From Butyrivibrio sp. FCS014 (GTDB lineage Bacteria > Bacillota > Clostridia > Lachnospirales > Lachnospiraceae), in NCBI RefSeq assembly GCF_000526935.1, contig NZ_JAHA01000003.1, positions 310,001 to 374,000 on the forward strand: a stretch of 64,000 bases of DNA. Reading direction: 5' to 3'. The position numbers and the translations under genes were made by a program. Of this stretch, positions 1 through 9,564 are shown piece by piece (position 1 is the stretch's first letter; each line of letters begins with the position of its first letter). The notes beneath the pieces were generated by a model, which had not been told where the DNA came from, made no database searches, and saw nothing but the letters and a program-made list of their open reading frames with translations.

Positions 1-660
1 AACTTATCGGGAGGCCTAAGGCTCTTTTCCCTGAATCCTTCGAAGGATACTGAGCCGATACTGTGGCGCAGCGTCAATGTGCTCACGAAGAAGATATGCT
101 ATCCGGTTTTTGAAGAAGAGATCTGTATGGATGCAGCAGGGCTTAAAATCGGCGAGAGAGCCGGCGTATGCATGATGGGCGGACAGTATGTTACGGCGTA
201 CATCGAAAAGAAAGATGACGGATACTATGTCTGCACGGCAATGTCAGAAGGCGCGGATGCTGATAAGAAAGAAGTGGTTTTAACCAGGTTTCGGCTTGAG
301 AAACTTTGCGCTAAGATGGGATTAAGTGAAGATGAGGCTGCAAGGAAGCTTAAGTTCATTATGACCTTTACATACAAGGACAGGGATTTTGATTCGGAGG
401 AACTGTACTTTAGAAATGTTGACGACCCGATGTTCGGAGAAAGTCCAAGCCTTTATATTGAGCTTCAGGTCGGAGAGGACGAACCGGCTGATCTTGGTAT
501 AAAGTTCACTCCTTCAGACCACACCTGGGTCGGAGCAAAGACAGGAATATATGCGATATCATCCTCTGAGGAAGGTGGACATGGAAATGTCGGTGAGGTT
601 TCTCCGGGAGCCGCTTACGGATACGCAGATTTTAAGTCGGTTGTGACTAAGGAACTGTAA
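1..660 (+). CDS. C-terminal part of a GH43-type glycosidase (partial, 5' end outside window)
   Basis: The reading frame is open from base 1 to the stop at 658-660, so the start lies upstream. The visible part, about 219 residues, looks like the beta-sandwich domain that follows the five-bladed propeller in GH43 beta-xylosidases: a 'LRLFSLNP' opening strand, an 'LWRSVN' strand, an 'AGLKIGERAGVCMM' strand pair and a final 'GYADFKSV' strand. The catalytic propeller is not in the window, so activity cannot be read. An ankyrin-GH43 gene follows 27 bases downstream, which supports a role in intracellular breakdown of xylo- or arabino-oligosaccharides. The family call rests on strand pattern and context, not on catalytic residues. 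Confidence 0.65.
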   Translation, partial: NLSGGLRLFSLNPSKDTEPILWRSVNVLTKKICYPVFEEEICMDAAGLKIGERAGVCMMGGQYVTAYIEKKDDGYYVCTAMSEGADADKKEVVLTRFRLEKLCAKMGLSEDEAARKLKFIMTFTYKDRDFDSEELYFRNVDDPMFGESPSLYIELQVGEDEPADLGIKFTPSDHTWVGAKTGIYAISSSEEGGHGNVGEVSPGAAYGYADFKSVVTKEL

Positions 661-687
661 AGAATTCGCACTATTAACGGGAGCGTT

Positions 688-2745
688 ATGGGAGATTCTT
701 ATGTGGGACGCCCGGATATACCGCAGCTTTTGGAAGCGGTGAGGACCGGGAACCTTAACAAAGTAAAAGAGATACTGATAAACGAGCCTTCCCTTGCAAG
801 CAAAGAGGCGCTTTTTGCTTCCGCCGGGGAGGGGCATTTTGATGTTCTTAAATACATGGTGGAATACTCGAGGGTGAGCCTTAATGAGTATGATGAGCGC
901 CACAGAAATGTGCTTCACTACGGGGCAGAGTCGGGAAATCCCGAAATCTTTGAGTACCTCACCGATAAGTGCGGAATGGACCCTCTCTTTGGAGACACAG
1001 ACCTTGTAACACCCTGGGACATTGTGCATGAGATGTCCGGTGGAGCCGAAAATTTATCCCATGAAAAGCGTGAAGGCGCAGGAAAGATAGAGGAGTATCT
1101 GGAAAAGAGATACGGCCATAAGTATGAGGACTATTACAGGAATCCCATAAGAAAGGGCTTTTTCCCTGACCCTTCCATCTGCAGAGTTGGAAGCGATTAC
1201 TACATGGTGAATTCTTCTTTTATCTTTTTTCCCTGCATTCCGATCTCGCATTCCAGGGATCTTATTCACTGGAAGATAATAGGCCACGCCATCACGGATC
1301 CAAAGTGGGCAGGGCTTGATGAACTTGAAGGAGGCCGTGGCTTTTGGGCTCCCGATATCTCTTTTTACAAAGGGAGGTTCTATATTACGGCTACCTACAG
1401 GCTTAACGATGTGCCTCCCACCTACAGAAGGCAGATCGTGGTGTTCTCGGATAAGCCGGAGGGACCCTACTGCGAGCCCGTTTTCATAGATGAGGACGGA
1501 ATAGATCCAAGCATTTTCAATGACGATGACGGCAGAAGATATATGCTTCTTAACAGGGGAGCAAGGATCTTCGAACTGGATGAAACAGGGACGAAGAAGA
1601 TATCCGACGCAAAGCTTTTGTTCTACGGAGATCACAAAAGAGCTCCGGAGGGACCGCACCTTTACAAGAAGGATGGCTACTATTACCTTCTTGAAGCTGA
1701 GGGCGGAACAGGCCCCGGTCACAGGGTTACGATCTCAAGATCAAGGGAGCTTTTCGGAAATTATGAACCCTGCCCTTACAATCCCATTATGAGACAGCAG
1801 GATGAGGACGCGGCAATACAGCGCTGCGGCCATGGAGACCTGGTGGATACCCCTGACGGCAGATGGTACATGGTATATCTGTGCGGCAGGATGATAGATG
1901 GAAAATACAGCATTCTTGGGAGGGAGACGGCTCTTGATCCTGTGACATGGACTCCTGACGGATGGCCTATTATAAATAACCTTAAGGGGCCTTCAGCAAT
2001 GCAGGTGAAGCCTTTTGAGGATGCGCCGGAAGGTGGGGATGGTGACGAAATCAGAATATCCCCCTGTGGTCTGCCACTTGAGTACATGACCACCAGGAGC
2101 TTTAAGAAAGAAGATATAACCTTTGTCACAGAAGATACGCCAAAGGGAACAGGTCGCTCCTTTATTGTATATGGTAGCAAAGCGCCCCTTTCAAGTACCG
2201 CTTGCAGGAACCTGGTACTCAGGCGCCAGACGTCGTTTTCCTTTGACTATGAGGTGACTCTACTTGCTCCGCGGTTTACAGGCGAAGGTCAGAAGGCCGG
2301 AATAACCGGATACTACGATGAGAACACCTTCTTTGAGTTCGGTATCGTACTTAAAGCGGGCAAAAGATATATCTATTGTAATGAACATATAGGAGAAGAG
2401 GACAGGATGACCGTTTCTCCAGAGCCGCTCCCACAGGGACTTGCAAGTATCACCTTTAAGATGGAGACCGATAATCTAAGGCGGAGGCTTAAATACGATG
2501 TATTCGCGCCTGCTTTACTCCTTGCTTCCGGTAATCTCGGGGAAGATGAAAACGTCAGAAAGGATGCCATAGACGTGAATACAGAGAAAGAGTTTCTTAC
2601 TTTGGAAAATGTCTACTACCTCTGCGATGAGGGGCTTTCAAAGGGGAAACGCTTTACGGGAGCTTTGGTTGGAATGTATGCCTTTGCAGGAGAAGACAGT
2701 GATTTTGCCGCGGTCTTCATGGACGATATTTTCACCGAAAGATGA
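688..2745 (+). CDS. Ankyrin-repeat / GH43 glycoside hydrolase fusion (beta-xylosidase or arabinofuranosidase type)
   Basis: 685 residues, no signal peptide, so probably cytoplasmic. Residues about 8-140 contain ankyrin-like helical repeats ('LLEAVRTGNLNKVKEIL', 'LFASAGEGHFDVLKYMV', 'VLHYGAESGNPEIFEYL'). The GH43 five-bladed propeller starts near 150 and carries the three family acids: Asp161 in 'FFPDPS' (general base), Asp273 in 'IDPSIF' (pKa modulator) and Glu321 in 'APEGPH' (general acid). From about 470 a beta-sandwich domain follows, as in GH43 xylosidases. The start ATG has GGGAG just upstream (679-683). It is expected to release xylose or arabinose from short oligosaccharides; the exact linkage cannot be read. 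The ankyrin extension is unusual and may mediate binding to another protein. Confidence 0.85.
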   Translation: MGDSYVGRPDIPQLLEAVRTGNLNKVKEILINEPSLASKEALFASAGEGHFDVLKYMVEYSRVSLNEYDERHRNVLHYGAESGNPEIFEYLTDKCGMDPLFGDTDLVTPWDIVHEMSGGAENLSHEKREGAGKIEEYLEKRYGHKYEDYYRNPIRKGFFPDPSICRVGSDYYMVNSSFIFFPCIPISHSRDLIHWKIIGHAITDPKWAGLDELEGGRGFWAPDISFYKGRFYITATYRLNDVPPTYRRQIVVFSDKPEGPYCEPVFIDEDGIDPSIFNDDDGRRYMLLNRGARIFELDETGTKKISDAKLLFYGDHKRAPEGPHLYKKDGYYYLLEAEGGTGPGHRVTISRSRELFGNYEPCPYNPIMRQQDEDAAIQRCGHGDLVDTPDGRWYMVYLCGRMIDGKYSILGRETALDPVTWTPDGWPIINNLKGPSAMQVKPFEDAPEGGDGDEIRISPCGLPLEYMTTRSFKKEDITFVTEDTPKGTGRSFIVYGSKAPLSSTACRNLVLRRQTSFSFDYEVTLLAPRFTGEGQKAGITGYYDENTFFEFGIVLKAGKRYIYCNEHIGEEDRMTVSPEPLPQGLASITFKMETDNLRRRLKYDVFAPALLLASGNLGEDENVRKDAIDVNTEKEFLTLENVYYLCDEGLSKGKRFTGALVGMYAFAGEDSDFAAVFMDDIFTER

Positions 2746-2773
2746 TAGACAGTAACAGACAGTAGGAAATAAT

Positions 2774-4540
2774 ATGACTAACGAAAAAGACATCTATCTT
2801 GAAAGCTTTGAAAAACATCCGGGCAATCCCCTGATGACACTGCTTGGCTTTTATAAGGGACTGTATCATAACTTTTTCTGGTCCACCGTGTTTTATATAG
2901 TAAAGCACAGCCCGGTATGGATACTGCCCATTGTAACAGCCAATATCATCAACAATGTAACGAACAAGAATCCGAATGTCATACAGATAATCTTTCTTAA
3001 CGTGGGACTTATGGTGCTGCTTCTTGTGCTTAACGTTCCCATGAACTATCTGCACATAAGATTCAGGAGCAAGGCTGTAAGAAAGGTGGAGGCGGGACTT
3101 CGAAGCTCTCTGGTCCACAAGATCCAAGTCATGTCCATCCCCTATCAGAAGGACATGCTCTCGGGAAGACTCCAGTCCAAGATCATAAGGGACGTTGAGG
3201 CAGTTGAAACTTTGTCGGATCAGCTCTTTGTATCCCTCATTAACATTGCCATCAACATCAGCGTTGCGCTCTTTGTGACGGTTTCAAAGAGCATCGTGGT
3301 TTTCATTTTCTTCCTTCTTATGGTTCCTCTGGCGGCTGTTCTTGTGGTGAGCTTCAAAAAGCCCATCAAAAAGCACAATCAGAAATTCAGAAAAGAGATG
3401 GAGGAAACCTCCGCCAAGGTGATGGAAATGGTGCAGCTTGTGCCGGTTACAAGGGCCCACGGCCTGGAGCAGGAGGAAATCATGAGGATGGATACTCAGG
3501 TGGATCTCATCGCACAGGCCGGATACAGCCTTGATATCATTCAGGGTAACTTTGGTGCGGTGAGCTGGGCATTTTTCCAGATTTTCCAGGTGATGTGCCT
3601 TGCCTTCACTTCGGTGCTGGCTGTTCGGGGCTCAGTTCAGGTGGGAGACGTGGTTCTCTACCAGAGCTATTTCACAACCATAGTGGGACAGGTGTCGTCT
3701 CTTTTGACACTTCTTCCTGTAATATCCAAGGGACTTGAGTCGGTTAGCAGCATAGGAGAAGTGCTGCAGTTTGAACATGTGGAGGACACTTCGAACAAGG
3801 AGGATGTGGGTATAATCACAGGATCCTACAGCTTTGAGAATGTGGGATATTCCTACCCCGACAGCGAAAGAGACATCTTAAGTAATTTGAGTTTCGAAGT
3901 TAACCCCGGTGAGACCATAGCTTTTGTGGGAGAGTCGGGAGCAGGTAAATCCACCATAATGAACCTTCTTGTGGGCTTTGGATTCCCCACTTCGGGAAAG
4001 CTTAAGATAGACGGAAAAGACATCACGGACATCAATCTTAGCAGCTATCGTAAGCAGCTTGCTGTAGTTCCCCAGAACACCATACTTTTCTCAGGAACAA
4101 TAAGGGATAATATCCTCTACGGAACCACCGGAATAACCGAAGAGAAACTAATGAAGGTCATTGAAGAGGCGGGGCTTAAGTCTGTCATAGACAAGCTTCC
4201 CAAAGGCCTTGATACCATGGTGGGAGAGCACGGAGACAAGCTATCCGGCGGGCAGAAACAGAGGATATCCATAGCCAGGGCTCTCATAAGGGATCCCAAG
4301 GTAATAATCCTTGACGAAGCCACTTCAGCCCTTGATTCCATCTCGGAAAAAGAGGTATCGGCGGCCCTTGGCAGCATCTCAAACAACTGCACAACCTTTA
4401 TTGTTGCCCACAGGCTTGCCACAATAAAAGAGGCGGACAGGATAATTGTTATAGACGACGGAACCATAGCAGAGAGCGGAAGTTTCGATGAACTGATGAA
4501 CAAAAAAGGACTATTTTACGAAATGGAGATAATGGCATGA
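2774..4540 (+). CDS. ABC transporter, fused permease and ATPase (exporter type)
   Basis: 588 residues: about six membrane segments in residues 35-310 (ABC type-1 exporter fold), then a nucleotide-binding domain with Walker A 'GESGAGKST' (386-394), signature 'LSGGQ' (490-494) and Walker B 'VIILDE' (510-515), followed by an H-loop in 'IVAHRLAT'. It is a half transporter that must dimerise. Polarity is that of lipid, peptide or drug exporters, not the binding-protein-dependent sugar importers. Yet it lies 28 bases after a GH43 gene and overlaps a sugar isomerase gene by 4 bases, so it is co-transcribed with carbohydrate genes. The substrate is unknown. Confidence 0.85.
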   Translation: MTNEKDIYLESFEKHPGNPLMTLLGFYKGLYHNFFWSTVFYIVKHSPVWILPIVTANIINNVTNKNPNVIQIIFLNVGLMVLLLVLNVPMNYLHIRFRSKAVRKVEAGLRSSLVHKIQVMSIPYQKDMLSGRLQSKIIRDVEAVETLSDQLFVSLINIAINISVALFVTVSKSIVVFIFFLLMVPLAAVLVVSFKKPIKKHNQKFRKEMEETSAKVMEMVQLVPVTRAHGLEQEEIMRMDTQVDLIAQAGYSLDIIQGNFGAVSWAFFQIFQVMCLAFTSVLAVRGSVQVGDVVLYQSYFTTIVGQVSSLLTLLPVISKGLESVSSIGEVLQFEHVEDTSNKEDVGIITGSYSFENVGYSYPDSERDILSNLSFEVNPGETIAFVGESGAGKSTIMNLLVGFGFPTSGKLKIDGKDITDINLSSYRKQLAVVPQNTILFSGTIRDNILYGTTGITEEKLMKVIEEAGLKSVIDKLPKGLDTMVGEHGDKLSGGQKQRISIARALIRDPKVIILDEATSALDSISEKEVSAALGSISNNCTTFIVAHRLATIKEADRIIVIDDGTIAESGSFDELMNKKGLFYEMEIMA

Positions 4541-5379
4541 TACAGCTGGGAATTAGATTTCACGATACCAAAGAACTTCCTTTTGAGGAGAGACTTAAAG
4601 AGATAAAGGGACAGGGATTTGACTGCGTGCATATAGCACTTTCTAAAGTCCCCGGTTTTACCGCTGACCCTGCGGCTCTCACACCGGGATACGCTATGTA
4701 TCTTAGAAATGCCTTCAGAAAGGCAGAGCTTGATGTGGCTGTTCTTGGATGCTACCTTAACCTTGCAAATCCCAATGCAGAGAAGCTTTCGCAGATACAG
4801 GACAAGTACTATGCACACCTTCGCTTTGCTTCAGTTCTTGGGTGCGGAATGGTGGGAACCGAGACCGGAGCTCCCAACGAGAGCTATTCCTACGACAAGG
4901 AGGCCTGTCATTCCAAGGAGGCCCTCGAGACCTTCATAACAAACCTTCGCCCTGTGGTTAAGTGCGCCGAGCAGATGGGAGTTATTTTTGCTATAGAGCC
5001 TGTGTATCGCCACATCGTCTATGACGCCAAGAGAGCAAGGCAGGTTCTTGACAGAATAGAGTCTCCGAATCTTCAGATTATCTTTGATCCAGTGAACCTT
5101 ATCTGGACCGACAACTATGACCGCAGGAGCGAAGTCATAGACGAAGCCATTGATATTCTGGGAAAAGACATAGCGATGATCCATCTCAAGGACTGCGTGC
5201 CCGATGGAGATAGTATAAAGAGCGTCGGCTGCGGCTTTGGCGAGATGGATTACACAAATATCATCAAATTTGCTCTTGAGAAGAAGCCCTTCATCCATGC
5301 GACTTTGGAGAACACCAAACCTGATACCGCGATTCGGTCGAGGCAGTGCATAGAAAAAGTTATAGAAGCGCTTGGATGA
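4537..5379 (+). CDS. Sugar phosphate isomerase/epimerase, xylose-isomerase-like TIM barrel
   Basis: 280 residues of the AP-endonuclease-2 / xylose-isomerase-like TIM-barrel family. Likely metal ligands follow the family pattern: Glu in 'FAIEPVYRH', Asp in 'IIFDPVN', His in 'MIHLKD' and Glu in 'HATLEN'. The ATG overlaps the stop of the ABC transporter gene (ATGA), so the two are translationally coupled. Members of this family epimerise or isomerise free or phosphorylated sugars; here a pentose released by the GH43 enzymes is a reasonable but unproven substrate. The gene is closed by a strong terminator 32 bases downstream. Confidence 0.8.
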   Translation: MIQLGIRFHDTKELPFEERLKEIKGQGFDCVHIALSKVPGFTADPAALTPGYAMYLRNAFRKAELDVAVLGCYLNLANPNAEKLSQIQDKYYAHLRFASVLGCGMVGTETGAPNESYSYDKEACHSKEALETFITNLRPVVKCAEQMGVIFAIEPVYRHIVYDAKRARQVLDRIESPNLQIIFDPVNLIWTDNYDRRSEVIDEAIDILGKDIAMIHLKDCVPDGDSIKSVGCGFGEMDYTNIIKFALEKKPFIHATLENTKPDTAIRSRQCIEKVIEALG

Positions 5380-5411
5380 ATATATGAACTGAAACCAAGC
5401 ATGAGAGAAGA

Positions 5412-5442
5412 CCCGCAGCTTCAATTGCTGCGGGCCTTTTTT
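5412..5442 (+). terminator. Rho-independent terminator after the GH43/ABC/isomerase operon
   Basis: Perfect 8-bp stem CCCGCAGC / GCTGCGGG with a 7-base loop, followed by CC and six T. It ends the plus-strand operon just before the convergent gene at 5466. Confidence 0.9.
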
Positions 5443-5465
5443 ATATCATTTTGGTAAAAAGCACC

Positions 5466-7578
5466 TTATTTCTGCAAATGCTCCAGCTGTTTAATGACAA
5501 CCTCCGGAACCTCAATCTCTTCCTTGCGGAGTTTGTTCACAAGATTTGTAATGGGCTTGGCTTGGTTGCCTATGCGGGCATTGTAGTGGTTTATAAGCTC
5601 GGTATACTGTGGATTATCCCCAATTTTTTCCCTGAGCTCCCTAGAGAAAGGACAGAAGGTAAACAGGATCTCCCTTGCAACTTTGTTGAGCCTTGGTGAG
5701 CTGTTGGCTTCATATTTGATATAGGCCAGATAGTCAGCAATAAACACATTCTTGTAGTTGTTGCTGAACTTCTTAAGATCTGTCCTTAGCTTTTCCTTTA
5801 CTTCCGAAGAAAGTGCGGAGTTCTTTTTGAAGAACTGCAGGTAGTCACAGTACATCGAAGTCAGGGAAGGATCGGTGACATCGTTCCAGTGAACGCCCTG
5901 TTCCGTCTTGCACATTTCCCATCTGAATTCGCCAAAGAGTCTTATCATGCACTCCTCGGTATTCTCGGTGTTGAAGATTGATATAAGCATACGGGCTTTG
6001 GTGCGCCTGTTTTTACCGTCAATTTCCTGCCACAGGGAAGCACGGCTTCCGACATTGGGCAGAAGTATCATATAAGGTGTTATGTCTTCCGAGTAAAAGA
6101 GCTGTGTTATACCTGCCTCAGGATTTGTGTAAAGTGCCTGTCTGCAGAATACGCTGTAATCGATGCTTCGTATCATGTCGAAGTACCCGTTAACCTTGGG
6201 CGATGTAAGATATGCCATGTCAAGGGGACGAAGCACGTTCTGCTGGTCAAATACGGGCACAAAGGAAGAAACCCTGCCGAAGGTCATTCTGTTTCCAAGG
6301 GCAAAGAGATTTTTTATCTCAAAATCAAGACGGCTCTTTTGATGGTTCATCATGGCTTCCAGCTGTGCATCATTAATATTGCCGTTCATTTTCTGGTCAC
6401 GAAGATAAGCGGGCCAGTCCTGATCAAACTCATTCTTGGAAGGGTCTGCTTCCAGATTGTAGATCTTAAGAAGCCACTCATACATTGTAAGAACATTGCC
6501 TTCGGGATCGGGCACATAGGCCTTGGCCATGTTGTAGAGGATTTCGGTATTTTTTTCTCCCGCAAGATCCTCATCCACAAAGCCGAACATAAAGAACATG
6601 CGAAGTTCAATGGGAATGTCGCTGTCGGTAACGCTTTTTAAAAAAGCTGCGGTGTAGACATCATAAAAGCTGGTGCTGATGCTTCTTCTTAAGGCTCTTG
6701 CCTCGTCGGAAGAATCATATCTGTTATCAAAGGATTTGAATCTGTTTATTTCATCTTCAAATTTGGCGCTGATCTCGGAAGTGACATCAGAATAGGAAAG
6801 GATCGTTGAAAGGGCATTAACGATGGTGACATTGCCGGTATCTCCGGTCTCGGCTTTCTCCATATCGCTTAGCTTGGCTCTTATCATTTTCATGGTGGAG
6901 ATAAAAGCGCCGGCTTTTCTTTTCAGGATTTTTTTGTATGCACCAAGGGCCTGTACTTCATTGGAGATTTGTCTGATTATGGTAAAGGTGGTCATGACCA
7001 TACCCGCAGCGATCTCAACGCTGATGGGGTAGAAGCCTTTTTTGGCTTCGGCATCATGCTCTTTTAAGCTGTTAACAAACTCAAGGGACCAGTCAGGAAC
7101 ATTGGGAGATTTCTCGGGAGGAATGATCTCATCAAGCTCCGGGAACATCTTCGGAGCTTCTCCGACTTTGATGCAAAGGCTGGGATAGTCGGCATAGTCT
7201 GCCATGATCTGCTCGTATTCCCTGTTGGCATCATCAAATTCTTTTTCATAGATGGCAGCAACAACAGCGGCTGACTCAGCAGTCTGAGAAGCCAGGATAG
7301 GGGCAATCTTGGGGTTACCTTTAACAACAAGGGGAATATCATCAAGAGACTCGTACGGATAGAAATAGACGGAAGTTTCTTCGATGGCTTCATAGGAATA
7401 GATATAGTTTTTTGCCTGGATTTTCTGCCAGACCAATGAAATTTCCGACACCTGCTTCCATGGAAGAAGTGGCATCGTAAATTTTAATGCGTCCCTTCAC
7501 AATGACCTCAAGTGAAGAAACCTCGTCCTCACCGGCCTTGTGTAGTATCTGTCCCTTTTCGAGCTTAAGCAGTCCCAT
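5466..7578 (-). pseudogene. Cyclic-nucleotide-binding-like protein, frame disrupted at an A6 run
   Basis: The ATG at 7578 has GGAGG five bases upstream. The first frame reads an N-terminal cNMP-binding-like segment ('GLLKLEKGQILHKAGED', 'LEVIVKGRIKIYD', 'GVGNFIGLAENPG') and stops at 7390. The same fold continues in another frame ('KNYIYSYEAIEETSVYFYPYE'), which stays open to the stop at 5466. Dropping one A from the six-A run near 7415-7420 joins the frames into about 704 residues: an N-terminal cyclic-nucleotide-type beta barrel of about 120 residues, then a long helical region of unknown function. Either the gene is recently inactivated or the extra A is a sequencing error. No DNA-binding domain is visible. 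The overlapping frame starting at 7475 is the downstream portion, not a separate gene. Confidence 0.7.
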
Positions 7579-7638
7579 CGGCACCTCCGCATTAGTAATC
7601 TAATTGCGTATACATAAATATGATATCATGATAAAGCT

Positions 7639-7667
7639 TTGATATCCACAAAATCTACACAATTATA
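7639..7667 (+). promoter_or_regulatory. Candidate sigma-70 type promoter for pepF
   Basis: TTGATA (7639-7644), 17-base spacer, ATTATA (7662-7667), about 70 bases before the pepF start. It lies in the gap between two divergent genes. Confidence 0.5.
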
Positions 7668-7735
7668 CGTACCGAAAAAGGGCCATTTGGTGTTAAAATA
7701 CCATTGTGCAAAATTTAAAAAAGGAGGATTATTCC

Positions 7736-9541
7736 ATGCAAAATAAATTACCCAAAAGAGAAGAAGTAGCTAAGGAGCTTACCTGGCGCCTTGAGGATAT
7801 CTACGATGACGAGTCCAAGTGGGAGTCAGATCTTGTAAAGGCAGGAGAGATTGCCGACAAGATGGCTGCTTATCAGGGAAAGCTCTCAGAGAGCCCCAAG
7901 ACCCTTCTTGAGCTTTTCAGATTACATGAGGAGCTTGAGCATACCATGGACAAGGTTTACGGTTATGCTCACATGAGAGGCGATCAGGATACAGGAAATG
8001 CCACCTATCAGAACCTTTCCCAGAGAGCTATGTCAGCTTACGTTGGAACCTCTGAGAAGACAGCTTTTGTAAGCCCCGAGATCCTTCAGATTTCTGATGA
8101 GGTCCTTGAGGATTTTTATGCAAAAGAACCTGAGCTTACCCGCTATAAGAGAATGATCACCGAGATCAGAAGACTTAAGGACCACATGCTTGACAGCGCA
8201 ACAGAGCAGCTTCTTGCCAGCGCAGGAGAAGTTCAGGGTGCATCACAGAAGGCCTTCGGAATGCTGGTAAATGCCGATCTTAAGTTCCCGTCCGTTAAGG
8301 ATTCCAATGGCGAGGAGGTTCAGCTTTCAAACGGAAGATTTGTTCCCACTCAGATGTCCAAGGACAGAGAGCTTAGAAAGGCCAGCTTTGAAGCTTTCTA
8401 CGGAAGATTTCAGGAGTTTAAGAACACCTGGGCTGCTCTTTACGACGGCGAGGTCAAGGGACGTATCTTTGAATCAAAGGCCAGGAAATATGCCTCTGCT
8501 TTCGAAGCAGCAGTAGATGCTAATAACGTTTCCCCTGAAGTTTGCGACAATCTCTTTTCCTCTATCCATGACAACATGGACAAGATGCACAGATACGTTT
8601 CTCTTCGTAAAAAGCTCCTTGGAGTTGACGAGCTTCACATGTACGATGTCTATGTTGGAATGCTGCCTGAGTTTGACATGAGTGTTTCCTATGAGGAGGC
8701 AAAAGAGCTGTCTCTTAAGGCCCTGGCTCCTCTTGGCGAAGACTACCTTGAGATTGTAAAGACCGCTTACGACAACAGATGGATCGACGTTGTTGAGAAC
8801 GAAGGAAAGCGCGGCGGTGCATATTCAGACGGTGTTTATGACGTACACCCTTACATGCTTCTTAACTACAACGAGACCTTGAATGATGTTTTTACACTGG
8901 TTCATGAGATGGGACATTCCATGCACACCTGGTATTCCACCAAGAATCAGACAATCATTGATGCAGGTTACAAGATTTTCGTAGCTGAGGTTGCTTCCAC
9001 CACCAACGAGGTTCTTTTGTATCACTACATGAAGGATCACGCAAAGAGCAAGGAAGAGAAGGCATTTATAATCAATCACTTCCTTGAGAGCTTTAAGAGC
9101 ACAATGTTCCGTCAGACTATGTTTGAGGAGTTTGAGAGAAAGACCTGTGAGATGGCAGAGGAGGGAACACCTCTTACAGCCGAGACTTTGTACGATGTAT
9201 ATCTTAATCTCAACAAGCAGTACTTCGGCGAAGAGATGATCTCAGACGAGCTGATTGGATGGGAGTGGTGCAGAATTCCTCACTTCTACTACAACTTCTA
9301 TGTTTATCAGTATGCTACAAGCTTTGCTGCAGCAGTTGCCATTGCAGATCGCATCCTCAAGGAGGGAGCACCTGCGGTTGAGCAGTACAAGAAGTTCCTT
9401 TCAAGCGGCTGCACACAGGATCCGGTAAGCCTTCTTAGGATCGCAGGAGTTGACCTTGCAACCAAAGCACCCATCGACTCTGCTCTTGCAGTATTTGGCG
9501 AGGCGCTGGATGAAATGGAAGAGGCAGTAAAAGATATTTGA
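7736..9541 (+). CDS. pepF: Oligoendopeptidase F (M3 family zinc metallopeptidase)
   Basis: 601 residues from the ATG at 7736, chosen over an in-frame GTG at 7706 because AGGAGG (7722-7727) sits at the right distance. The zinc site is 'HEMGH' at residues 390-394, and a Glu about 25 residues on ('EVASTTNE') would be the third ligand. The PepF N-terminal signature 'TWRLEDIY' is at about 16-23. Cytoplasmic; cuts peptides of roughly 7-17 residues in peptide recycling. Monocistronic: it has its own promoter and converges on tmcAL, with only five bases between the stops. Confidence 0.95.
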   Translation: MQNKLPKREEVAKELTWRLEDIYDDESKWESDLVKAGEIADKMAAYQGKLSESPKTLLELFRLHEELEHTMDKVYGYAHMRGDQDTGNATYQNLSQRAMSAYVGTSEKTAFVSPEILQISDEVLEDFYAKEPELTRYKRMITEIRRLKDHMLDSATEQLLASAGEVQGASQKAFGMLVNADLKFPSVKDSNGEEVQLSNGRFVPTQMSKDRELRKASFEAFYGRFQEFKNTWAALYDGEVKGRIFESKARKYASAFEAAVDANNVSPEVCDNLFSSIHDNMDKMHRYVSLRKKLLGVDELHMYDVYVGMLPEFDMSVSYEEAKELSLKALAPLGEDYLEIVKTAYDNRWIDVVENEGKRGGAYSDGVYDVHPYMLLNYNETLNDVFTLVHEMGHSMHTWYSTKNQTIIDAGYKIFVAEVASTTNEVLLYHYMKDHAKSKEEKAFIINHFLESFKSTMFRQTMFEEFERKTCEMAEEGTPLTAETLYDVYLNLNKQYFGEEMISDELIGWEWCRIPHFYYNFYVYQYATSFAAAVAIADRILKEGAPAVEQYKKFLSSGCTQDPVSLLRIAGVDLATKAPIDSALAVFGEALDEMEEAVKDI

Positions 9542-9543
9542 TA

Positions 9544-9564
9544 AGATCAGAGAATGATCTGTTT
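9544..9564. terminator. Short terminator between convergent pepF and tmcAL
   Basis: 6-bp stem AGATCA / TGATCT with a GAGAA loop, followed by GTTTTAAA on the plus strand. It overlaps the stop codon of tmcAL. Weak stem and short T-run, so only moderate confidence. Confidence 0.4.

Noticed and set aside
7390..7475. Programmed -1 ribosomal frameshift at the A-run
   Set aside because: Joining the two frames needs a +1 shift (or loss of one A), not the -1 slip that an A-AAA-AAC site would give.
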